From: Entrophospora sp. SA101
Taxonomy: Eukaryota > Glomeromycota > Glomeromycetes > Entrophosporales > Entrophosporaceae
Assembly (NCBI GenBank): GCA_958430865.1
Contig: CAUDNR010004156.1
Location: 43,586-107,585 of the forward strand
DNA length: 64,000 nucleotides
Reading direction: 5' to 3'
In this document: positions 23,157 through 32,941 of the stretch, piece by piece
Layout of the letters: each line of letters begins with the position of its first letter
Position numbering within the stretch: the first letter of the stretch is position 1
Made by a program: the position numbers and the translations under genes
Notes under the pieces: model-generated
What the model saw: the letters and a program-made list of their open reading frames with translations, nothing else
What the model was told of the DNA's origin: nothing
Databases searched by the model: none

Positions 23157-23845
23157 ATGTCACAAAATTTACACTCATTTGATTTTACTGATAAGTTGAA
23201 TCTGGAAGAAGGACTTAGTTTCGTTTCGTGGGAACAGGCAAAATTATTTTTTGATAATTTTGCATTACGAGAGGGTTTTAGTTATAGGATTAGACGAAGC
23301 GAATCTGAAGATGGTATTGTAACAAGGTTAACATATGAATGTACAAAATCAGGCAAACACAATCCACAAATTACAACAGATCCTACAAAACATCATAATG
23401 TCCATTCTCAAAAAATAGAATGTCCATGGCATATTAATCTTTCTTTTCCAAAGTCAAGTAATGTAATAAAAATTAATTCCTTTGTAAATGCACACAATCA
23501 TTCTTTGAACACAATGATAGGTGAAATGGTACCTCAATTTCAGAAACTTACTTCTTCCATGTTAAAAGATATCAAAAAATATGTAGTTAAAGGAAGGAAG
23601 GATTCGGCTTCAATATATCCATTGCTAATTAACGATTATCCACAAAACACCATTAATAAACGCGACCTTTACAATGCTGTCTATAATATTCGTCAACAAA
23701 ATAACCCTGGTGATTTTGATGCATCGCAAATGATTAAAAATTTGTTTGAAAAATATGCGAAGGTGGTGAAAATTCTAACATAAAAGGTCGTAAATGTGGA
23801 AAATGTAGACGATTTGGTCACTATGCAAACACATTTATGGATTGA
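23157..23845 (+). CDS. FAR1-type DNA-binding domain protein, internally deleted MULE-transposase relative
   Basis: An uninterrupted 208-residue frame (23157-23783) contains a FAR1-like domain: SFVSWEQAKLFFDNFALREG, YRIRRSESEDG, a zinc-binding Cys-Cys pair (TYECTKSGKHNP, QKIECPWHINL) and NAHNHSLN with the paired histidines. This WRKY-GCM1-like fold begins many MULE-family transposases. The frame then ends, but a shifted frame (about 23761-23845) encodes GRKCGKCRRFGHYANT, a zinc-knuckle-like C-terminus lacking its last Cys. The MULE catalytic core that normally lies between is absent. Expected activity: DNA binding only, perhaps as a deleted transposon or a domesticated repressor-like protein. 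It has its own ATG; expression is unknown. Confidence 0.7.
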
Positions 23846-24254
23846 ATAACTTTTATTTATTAATGTATTACTTTCAACTGTAATTTGTAGTCATGCTATG
23901 AATTTAATATTATGCTTATCTAAATTATTGTTTATAAACACTTGGGTGTCTTAATATGTCGCATTTACTAGTTTAAATGGTTGGGGTGTGGGTAAAGAAT
24001 CATAGATATTTGCAATTTGAATCATTATTAAGTATGTAAAATTGTATTATTTTTATAAATAGAATAAATAGATTCTATATGTTATGCTTGTTTGTAATTA
24101 TAATAAATAAACGTAAAAACTTTTATGCCGATCTTTATTATTTTAGTAATGGTACCACCTGGGCATTATACCCACCAGGTATAGTTGGCTCGGTCTAAAG
24201 ACCTCCTAAGTTTTGCATAAATTTTAAAAGTATAGAAGTCACTTTCTGTCCTAT
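23846..24254. other. Intergenic stretch ending at an assembly gap
   Basis: AT-rich, with no gene seen. A short palindrome-like patch (CACCTGGGCATTATACCCAC) lies near 24158. The sequence stops at 10 N (24255-24264). Confidence 0.5.
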
Positions 24255-24264
24255 NNNNNNNNNN
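24255..24264. other. Assembly gap (10 N)
   Basis: Ten N in a row. The sequence immediately after the gap (CCCTTTAAATACATTTTCG) is the exact start of the segment that recurs at 57846. The fixed length of 10 suggests a scaffolding placeholder rather than a measured distance. Confidence 0.99.
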
Positions 24265-24309
24265 CCCTTTAAATACATTTTCGAGTAGTACGATTTAATT
24301 TATTAGACT

Positions 24310-24758
24310 ATTTCAAATGGTTGCTTCCAACTTCTTAAATTCGAGCCATTTGTTAACGAAACAACAGTTGAAGTGATTGTTGACAAAATGAATCAATGTT
24401 TTATGTTAACGTTTATTTTTACGTTATCAAAATTCACCGGAAAAGGTTTTCAATACTTAGATATTAAAGCAATTTTGAATTTATTTTAATTACCAAGTAT
24501 ACAGAAATATCAATATTTTCTTTTTGAAGCATCCAATCTTGGTGTAGTTAAAGCTCGGGAGATTGCTAATGGACCTTTTACTGGATTCAATTTATTGAAA
24601 ACCAAAAAAACAGATATTTTTGAAGAAATTAAATCTTTATCTATTTTAGTGTTAATATACCTGTTTTGGACTATAAAAGACAAGAATACCTTTATATTAA
24701 TATTCACCCATTTGTGAAAGATAAATACAAAGGTATTAATTGCCCCAAGCCAGCGTAA
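24310..24758 (+). pseudogene. Unidentified coding-like fragments (copy 1)
   Basis: Coding-like stretches on the plus strand are LLKFEPFVNETTVEVIVDKM (about 24325-24400), FEASNLGVVKAREIANG followed by FTGFNLLKTKKTDIFEEIKS (about 24520-24640), and after a TATTTTAG acceptor-like site VNIPVLDYKRQEYLYINI to GINCPKPA and a stop (about 24649-24758). They read as exons of one gene, but I do not recognise the family and could not build a continuous model. An identical set occurs at 57891-58339. The opposite-strand 65-codon frame is a shadow. Confidence 0.35.
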
Positions 24759-24886
24759 AATGTAATTAAATAGTTTTTATACTAAATAAAAAATGTTAGA
24801 TGTCATGATTAACTTTTATTTTTCCTAATCTTAATTATTTTGACAGTTAAAATAACACATAAGAAACACAATAATATTCCACCTAT

Positions 24887-25079
24887 TCAATAAACTTTCT
24901 CTCTTTTATTAAGTTTATTAAGTTGGCTTTCTAATTGAGCCTTAGGAATTTTATTCCATTTTCTATAATAAGCCTCAGGATCTCTTATTTTTTCTGCAAC
25001 TCTCTCATCTTCCATAGTGCCTAAAAATTGATTGTTTTTTTTGGGTCTGAATTGCCTTCATCATTTTTGCAACGTGAAT
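24887..25079 (-). CDS. Last exon of a small unidentified protein, with a possible homopolymer frameshift (copy 1)
   Basis: After a TTTCCTAG acceptor the frame reads SRCKNDEGNSDPKK. The next frame continues NNQFLGTMEDERVAEKIRDP, EAYYRKWNKIPKAQLESQLN and KREKVY before the stop at 24889-24887. The switch falls in a run of eight T at 25035-25042; nine would restore one frame of about 64 residues. The C-terminal half is charged and predicted helical. Either the base count is wrong or this is a recent frameshift. Upstream exons were not identified (the reverse strand at about 25320-25130 is a candidate). I do not recognise the family. Copy 2 has the same eight-base run. Confidence 0.45.
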
Positions 25080-25517
25080 CTAGGAAAAAACAATATCGAA
25101 ATTCTAAGAGTTATTATCTACATCTCCTCAACTTTTGTTTATAATGACAACAATAATAATAGACATTGACACTTCAAGTAGAGTGTCCACAACGAGATTA
25201 GATGACGGAGAGTGTGTAGATTTCCAATACAGAAAATCTACTTGAAGATAGATATACAATTGAACATTATTATGTTGTTGCAGGAAAGTATGTATTTCAC
25301 GAATTCGCAAAGCTCATATTGCGTACACTTGTTTATAGCATGTTACTATAATATTGTAAAATTAGCATATAAACCTTTTTTCGTCATTGACCAATACTTG
25401 TTTATAATATTTCAAACCATGAAAAACATTTTTTATTACGGATATTGTTAAAACCCTCCAACCAGGTTTAATTTGTAATTGAAGTATCTTCAAAATTTTC
25501 GAAAATTTTATATATCA

Positions 25518-25698
25518 ATTAGTGTTGGTTGCCAAAACTATTTTGAAGAGGCGAAAGTCAAAACTAAAATTAAAAGTTATATGTCAAAACTAAATCAAAA
25601 GTCAATAGTCAAAAATCAAAACTAGTTTCGACTTATGGCGAAATCTTTTGACTTTCGCATGGTTGCGAAACTCTCTAATTTTGGAAACCAACACTAAT
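25518..25698. mobile_element. 181 bp miniature inverted-repeat element (copy 1)
   Basis: ATTAGTGTTGGTTGCCAAAA at 25518 is the mirror of TTTTGGAAACCAACACTAAT ending at 25698, giving 20 bp arms with one mismatch. The interior is built of repeated GTCAAAACTAAA/AAAAGTCAA units on one side and GCGAAA/GACTTTCG on the other, so it could fold into a long imperfect hairpin. It has no coding capacity. An identical element lies at 59099-59279. Confidence 0.65.
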
Positions 25699-25828
25699 AT
25701 CGATCAATGTTTAATATAAATTTTTTTATTTTGCTAAATCATAAATAAATTATAATTAGAGTGAGGATATATAAAATAAAATAAAACAGAAGTATGCTTT
25801 AAAAAAAATTGTAAAAGCACACGAAGAT

Positions 25829-28800
25829 TCAATTATTAAAATCGGAATCATCCGAGAATTTTTTAACCTCCTCATCTTTTTCAAACATTATACGATCATT
25901 TTTTGAATTGTCAAATAAATATCCCATTTTTTTATTAATGGATCCACATGATAGTCCCTCGCCAACAATTATATCTGGTTCTTCCACTACCACTCCACCA
26001 ACAATAGGTCTTCCGCCCGTGCCACCATGTTTACTAGTAATCAACCATTTTTTATCAGTTTCTGTCAATTTGCTAATTTGAATTAAGGATTCTCCAGTTG
26101 CAAAATCAAAACAATCTTTAGGTCCAAATCCTACTGCCCAACGAATCTAATTAAAAATTAAAACAGATATATATATAAAGTATACTTTTTATCTCTATCT
26201 ATTTATATTTGGTTTTATGATTTACCTTCATCTTTGTTCTTATATTACTAACTGCGCGGGCTGCTCCTGCACGTGTATCCATTTTTATAAATGCATGATT
26301 TTTATCATAATTAATCTAATTTAATGTCAAAAATTTTCATTTATAAATTTAATTTTTTTTTTTAAAAAAAAAAATTATATGTATATTCATACTGTAACAC
26401 TTGCGACAGAACCAAATTTTTTAAACATTTCTTGCATAACATCTTTAGGCATATCTTCTGAAACACTACCAACATAAAGTGTCCGACTTACAACTATTTT
26501 AATTTTAACAAAACTAAAATTAGTATATAAAAAATTTTTATTTTTTATATTCATTACCTTTGATATATTTCATTCCAACACTTTGATCTTCATATACAAG
26601 ACATATGTCTTGTGGTATTGGTGTTTGTTGTGGAGATGATTGATATGTTACTGTTTGAGTAACTGGAGCAATTGGAGTAAATGTTGAAATTTGAGAAGTT
26701 GGTTGAATTGATCCTGCTATTAATGGAACACCTGAGGGAGATAGTTGACCAGGCTGCTGTTGAGGTGGATTAGGACCAGCAGCACCAGTAATATTACTCG
26801 TAGCAGAAGCATTAGTAGCAGCGGGTGGTGGTAATGAATAAACAGGTTGTGATACTGGTGGGACAGATGTTGGTGGACCATTATATCCAAGAGGTGTTAT
26901 AAAAGGAACATTTGGTTGTTGTGAAGAATTTGAGTTCCATGGTGCAGGTTGCATAAGATTTTGTTGAGCACCATTATTATTCCAAGGCATAGCATGAAAT
27001 TGTTGTGGTGGAACATTTGTTTGTAATTGTGATGGTTGACCAATTGGTGATGTCCAAGGTTGTAATGGATTAAAAGGAAATGATGGACTAGGTTGTTGAA
27101 TATTACCTGGTGAGATTTGTTGATGTTGATTTTTATGTGGTCTAGTTATTAGTTGATTAGGATCTGATGGAGTTTGTTTTGTGGTAATATCTTTTTTGTG
27201 TTGTTGATTTGATGGTGTACTATCATCATAATCAAACTCTAAAGGATTATTTGGTTCTGGCATATTTCTATCATTGCTGCCACTGCTATTATCATTAGTT
27301 GTTGTTGAATATTTGGAATTTTGAACAGTTGGTGAGTGTACATAGTTATTATTATTTGTTGATAATGGTGTAATATTTGCAGTGTATGATGTGATAGGTA
27401 ATTCTGGTTGTTGTTGCTGTAGAATTTGATGAGGCGGAGGAATTGGATGAGGAGGTTGATTGGAGTTGACAGGAACATTATTGAAAGGTGTTGGTGCATT
27501 AGGTTGCATTGATGTATTTGATATTATTGGGTTAGATGATAGAAAAGAGGGTATGTTTAAAGTTCCCTGTGTAAGATTATTTAAAGTGGCCAATAATGCT
27601 GAGGAATCCATTGTTGTGGGATTCATATTTTTAGGATCTGTAGATGATGATGATGGGAGCAATAATGATGATGAAGGCAATGATGATGATATGGGATTAA
27701 TTACTAATAATAATAATTATTATTATTAAAAATAAATATAATAATTGAAAATTTTAGATTTTTTTCCAACTGTAAATGTTCATTATAATTTTCCTTTTTT
27801 TTTTTTAATAAAATAATATACATATTGTTCAATCCAAAGTTATAAACAATGAAAATAATAAACTAAGGTATATGATTAAAATTGTCTTTTTTCCTTTATA
27901 TTTAACTGACCATTATTAGAAGAAGAAACAATTACTGATTTTGTCTCATTAACACTGTTAACCAATTGAGTGATCAGAGTGATTTGATTAAAATAGATGT
28001 CTTTTATCCTTTGAATAACCTCATTGTTATAAACTTCTTTGTCATACCATAGGTCAAGCACACGCTCCACTTTGTCCTGTAAAAAAGTTTTTTTTATTAT
28101 ATGTACGAGTTTTTAATTAATAAATATTTATTATATTCAAAAGATCACAGAGTTATCATATTCATTATTGAAATTATTGTATAATATTTAATAGGAATAA
28201 TTAAATCACACATAGCATGTAAATTGTTAAATTGTTTTCCTTAATCTTCCAAAAAAATTTTTTATAAATAAAGATTTGAATTATTAATATCTGAATATAC
28301 ATCTACTATAATCAAGTGTTATTCTTCCTAATATTGATTAAAAATTATTTCATCTTGATAATGATAATAATAAATTATAAACTTTCTCTGGTGTTGACGA
28401 ATCACAATTATTGATGACTCTTTCTCTCTCCCAATCACTCAACATTTAAATAGATAAAAAGGTTTTATCTATCAAAAAGCTTCCCTTGTATTGTTATTAT
28501 TATTATTACTTTATCATTGTCTTGACCCCCCTGGATCTTTCTTTCTCGCTCATAAATAACAATAATAACCAACCAATTACAATAAATAATAATAATAATG
28601 GTAATGATTTATTAAAAGACTCATACCTTATCATGTTCTGGACATTGCATTATATGGGTGAACATTTCCTCCAATAGTTTCTCAAATCTATCAAGATATT
28701 CTATGCCTGTCCATGATGGTGAAGATGATTGAGATGTGTTTGTGTTTGATGAGATGTCATCAACTTTTTTTGACATTACCAATACCTTTTTTTTGAGAGC

Positions 28801-29227
28801 TGATTGTGATATTGAATCTAACACATATAATGCTCCCAATTTGTAATCAGATGGACATCTTTGAATGAATTTTTGTATACTGTATACAATATTTTTGTAT
28901 TGCTATATATTATTAAAAATTAATATTTTTTTTAAAAAAAAAAAAAAGAAAAGAAAAATAAATTAATCAATGTTCTTTCCCTTAAATATATTTATGAATT
29001 GATTAATATAATTAATTAAAATTTAAAATACATCTGATTTTGATGAATGAATTTGTCAATGTTTTTCATCATTTAAATAACATATTTTTTCATACCTTTG
29101 GGGTATTAAGAGCTATTTTAGTTAGGTCTTTTATTTTTGAAGCACTAGTCCCAGGCGGTTTTCTTTCAAGTAGTTCATTTAGTTTTTTATCAAATTCAGG
29201 AAATTCTTTGGTCGTTATTTTTGTCAT
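25829..29227 (-). CDS. NRD1/seb1-like: Nrd1/Seb1/SCAF4-8-type CID-RRM transcription termination factor (copy 1)
   Basis: Seven exons (29227-29096, 28902-28627, 28076-27911, 27703-26558, 26493-26393, 26315-26226, 26146-25829) sum to 2229 nt, or 742 residues. The N-terminal CTD-interacting domain (about 1-155) includes EFDKKLNELLERKPPGTSAS, the YKLGALYVLDSI helix and VERVLDLWYDKEVY. It would bind the phosphorylated tail of RNA polymerase II. A Pro/Gln/Asn-rich linker (about 190-570) follows. The RRM starts at TLYVGSVSEDM (RNP2), continues to HAFIKM (RNP1), and is followed by the Nrd1-family extension RWAVGFGPKDCFD, LTETDKKWL, GGTGGRPI and VVEEPDI. This order is diagnostic of yeast Nrd1, fission yeast Seb1 and animal SCAF4/8, which couple RNA motifs to polymerase II termination. 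The ATG at 29227 is the first in frame with the CID. Confidence 0.92.
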
Positions 29228-29467
29228 TTTGTCTGAATGCTAAATCAAATAGGTAAGAATTTAAAACAATAAGATTTTTTTAAAATTATATATATATAAT
29301 CAAAGACGAAAAAATAGTAGTTTTATTTTTTTATTTTTGTATTACAATGTCATGCATACATTATAAAATTTTATTATTAGACAATTATTATTTTTATTAT
29401 TAATAGCCCATCATTTTTTGTATCATAATTTTTTGTTGTTATGATTACTTCTTCCATATGAAAAGCT
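29228..29467. other. Upstream region of the Nrd1-type gene
   Basis: A 240 bp AT-rich spacer between the Nrd1-type start codon and the reverse-strand relic at 29468. It must hold the promoter of the former and has a TATATATATAA stretch at about 29290. A HindIII-like palindrome AAAAGCTTCAGCTGAAG (29460-29476) straddles the boundary. Confidence 0.4.
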
Positions 29468-31260
29468 TCAGCTGAAGTTGATTGGGCAATTCTTTAGTTT
29501 ACATAGTCTCTGTATCATTGCTAATATCAAGACCAAGTGATAACTATTGATATTTATAGATGATATGAATATATCTTTTGGAATTTTCAACCATGCATCA
29601 TGAGTCAATTGGAGAAGAAGATTAATGCGCCATGGTTTAGGTTTTTGTGCAAATTTTTTCTTTTCAAATACAGTGCAAAACAGTTTTTTGAAGAAATCAT
29701 AATGTATATGAATAACATTTTCTCTTGAATTTAAAGTAACATGCAGTGGATTCAACATTGGAACAATATTCTGAATACCTTCAAAATCACTTAATTGATA
29801 ATTCATATACAATGTAATAGCCTTTCTAATAAAAAGTTGTCCTGGAAAATCAGCTATTACTGGTATTACATAAATTTTAATAAACTCTAATAATCCATCT
29901 ATATTTGTTATCATTTTAATTGGCTAATAAATAATCTCTTAAGGAACAAAGGCTTTGTTGTTTTATATCAATTAATTTTATTGATTCCATAGATCTTTTT
30001 TCTTTTTTTCCTTCAATATCTGCATCATATATATGAACTGTTGAAAGTTCAACACAATCAAAAATTTTATCATCAAGAATTTTATTATTAATCCACTATG
30101 ATTTTATATCATTGTGACTTATATCAAAAATCCCCATATATTCATTAATTAGTTAGTGTTAATTAATGAATCATCAATATTTTTAGGATTTATAATAGGT
30201 ATATTATTAAATTTAGCAGGAACTGCAAGAACATTCTCAATTTTTTTAGCAACACATGTTGCCATATGTGTTTCTGAAGATAATGATGCCGAATCAGGTT
30301 TTCTCCACCCATGGATTGAATGATAATCATCAATATTAAAACAATGCATGTATTGTAAATTTTTTAAAAAATATCTTTTATCATTTTTTGATGATTTTTG
30401 GCAAATTTTTTTTTTTATATAACCTTGTATTGTTTTATAGCAAGCTGAGATACCCATGTTTGACAAAGTGTCAAGTGCCGCAGCATTTGTTCCATGTGCT
30501 TCTAGATAGAGCCCAAGATCCAGTTTAAAATTATTCACAAATTTATTTCTTATACTGGCTAAAAGGTAGCAATAACCTACAATAGCCTTTTTTGTTGATT
30601 CCTTATTTAAATGAGAATGATTTTTTTGAATGATATTTATTAGTTCATCAAAAAATCCTATTAATTTTGGTTCCTTAATCTACAAAAATTTGCAGGATCC
30701 AACACAATGTCATTTTGAATTTTCTTTGTTATTCATAAGAACATTTGTTAATGATTCTATTTTATCAACAAATGATAATGTACCTATAAATAGAAAATAC
30801 AATCAATACAAGTAACACAATTTAATGATAAAAAATAACATAATTACTATACCCACTTTTTTCTGATTGTTGTTGAACTGTTAAATAAACATTACTAACA
30901 TCAATTAAGTTCTCAATTTCTTTGATTTGATTACTTTTTTTTCAATTGTTGATTCTAAATTTTCAATTTTTGAAATTAATGAACCAAAGTATTCCTTTGA
31001 TGGAAGAACACCATTTTCAGTAACATTTATTTTTATATTATCATTATTTTTGGAAATTTCTTCATAGATTTTATTGCTTCTTAATTTTTTCTTGTTAAAC
31101 TCTACATATTTCATATAATGAATATGACAAATTTGATTTTTTTTTAAAAAAAATAATTCATGCTTCCACAATCTGGGCTTTGTTGTGATTTATTAAGTGC
31201 AAGACCTGTCATAGTCTTAAATTTAACCTCAGTATTTTTGCAATTAATAATTATGCAAGG
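29468..31260 (-). pseudogene. Broken repetitive-family gene, possibly DUF6589-like (copy 1)
   Basis: Reverse-strand blocks in order are: TEVKFKTMTGLALNKSQQ (about 31235), CHIHYMKYVEFNKKK (about 31115), GFFDELINIIQKNHSHLNKE (about 30640), a 129-codon frame at 30538-30149 with LDLGLYLEAHG, LDTLSNMGISACYKTI and FNIDDYHSIHGWRKPDS, and a 148-codon frame at 29914-29468 with VIADFPGQLFIRKAI, LNPLHVTLNSRENVIHIHYD and KPKPWRINLLLQLTHDAW. The pieces read as one protein broken by stops and frame changes. An aspartate-rich DDYHSIH block, an ADxPGQ block and a P-HV block recall the DUF6589 proteins common in fungi, but I cannot confirm this. A long multi-copy gene of this sort is probably transposon-derived. 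Confidence 0.45.
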
Positions 31261-32422
31261 ACCATGATTTTCATCATTTTTTATATTAATAATGATTAAT
31301 AGGAAAGAATTGTAGCTGTTTTTTAAATATTATATATAAGAATTTTTATTTGAATTTTTGAATTTACATGAATTAATTTCCTATGAAATTTAAAATGAAT
31401 TATCCTTAAAGTGTTGAATGAGATAAAGAATTACACGAATTTGTGTTACTTGGAATCTAAATTTTGGTGATTCTTTAACAAATGATTGGTGCATTTGCTT
31501 TTGATAACCATTATTGAAATAATGTTTCTGTTCATTAATACTCCCACCCTGAAAATTATTTGCATCCCGCAACTTACTGCGCCACGGCGACGAATTTTGG
31601 GAAAAAATTTCCAATCAAAAATGCAATAAAATTTGTTTTGTCATGTGATATTTCCTAGTCATTCCATAAATAGTAAAATCGGCAATAAGAATAAACATTG
31701 GGTTACCTAATATGGATGTGATCATCAACTAAAAATTCAAAAACTTTTATTTTGTTTCGATTTGTTCATTTTTATATATATACCATCAGGATGTGCAGTC
31801 AGATTAACCAAAGAAAATTTTGAGAATTCAGGCTCCAAATATCTATAATCAATAAAAAGTTTCATGCTGGATCGTTTCCAGAGCAGTTTTCATGAGAGAG
31901 AAAAATCTTCAATGGTTAAATTGCTTCGACACTTCTTGTAATTGTTTTAACGTTAATAATGATCATGCAAAACAAATATACCAATCGTTTGTTTATTATC
32001 ATGATAAAGAATCTTATAATAATTACCTATCACTATGCGATGTAAAAGACATGATAAATATGCTCAACGTTTATGTAAGATGCTTGCACCATATTTTACA
32101 CGTATATTATGGCTAAAATTTATTCAATACTCAAAATTAATTACGAATCGTTAATCATTCGAATAAACATTATTCGAATAGAAACCCTGATTCTTTGTTG
32201 CTATTACTGACCTATCGGTATAGTTTTCGGTGTCCTGTCTAGTGATAACTGTTATAAATTTTTTAGGAACCATGCCCATTTTGCATAATAAAATTTCGAG
32301 ATATATTCAAAATCAATAGTAAAATACAGATCTTTTTTTCAAATCATTTCCTCGCTTCTATTGAAAAACCACATATAATAAACAACTGTTCCATCACATT
32401 TTCATAACAGTCTTTATGTTAC
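31261..32422. other. Region without a confident gene
   Basis: Contains the dispersed repeat member at 31578-31705 and a plus-strand 74-codon frame at 31892-32116 (MREKNLQWLNCFDTSCNC and on), which has a Cys-rich start and could be a short or partial gene of unknown type. The rest is AT-rich and structureless. Confidence 0.4.
31578..31705 (+). repeat. Dispersed repeat, member 2
   Basis: ACTGCGCCACGGCGACGAAT, then ATGTGATATTTCCTAGTCAT and CATAAATAGTAAAATCGGCAA, matching 16131-16245 with small insertions. Same orientation; non-coding. Confidence 0.6.
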
Positions 32423-32527
32423 CTGCGCCATATCATTGTATCTAACATCCCAATCAGTGATGGTATTTACTCCAGGGGTACTGTCGCGATAGGTTTGGAT
32501 AAACTCTTTCCTAGAGCTCCCCGACAT
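32423..32527 (-). other. Orphan first-exon-like segment
   Basis: On the reverse strand ATG at 32527 opens a clean 35-codon frame (MSGSSRKEFIQTYRDSTPGV followed by TITDWDVRYNDMAQ) ending exactly at a GCGCAG/GTAAC donor. Base composition is markedly richer in GC than the neighbours, and codon use looks real. No following exon could be found before the broken gene downstream. It may be a stranded first exon from a lost gene. The protein is not recognised. Confidence 0.4.
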
Positions 32528-32941
32528 GGTTTCAGGGCAAGATTAAAAATATATTCTGAAAACCTCAATTCAGGACAACTAGAAAAAAGACTTGTTCTAC
32601 CTATAGTACCAATAAAATCATTTTATTGTTATTATTATTATTATTATTATTATTTATTTCCTCTGATCTAATAAAATATAAAATACATATTAATTAATTA
32701 AATACATAATAAAAATACAAATATATAAATATATGAAATTATGATAAATAAATAAGCTTATAAATTAATTATAAAACGATAAATGAATAGGTTAAATATT
32801 ATTGTAATTCTTATAATTATATTTCCGCCGGTAATTCCATTAGCAATTGCATTTCAAATTTGATTACCTATCTATATCCTCTATTAAAGATAAATCATCA
32901 TAGTAATAATGTCTTGATTATTATCAACAAATTATTTATAA

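Larger units (their letters stand above)
24265..30221. repeat. Copy 1 of a segmental duplication of at least 6 kb (copy 2 at 57846-64000)
   Basis: From base 24265 the sequence matches 57846 onward with a constant offset of 33581. After a 198 bp tandem insertion in copy 2 the offset is 33779. The match continues to the window end and includes introns and intergenic DNA. I noticed no substitutions in the parts compared. It spans an unidentified gene scrap, a small coiled-coil gene, the Nrd1-type gene and the start of a dead repetitive gene. Confidence 0.95.
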
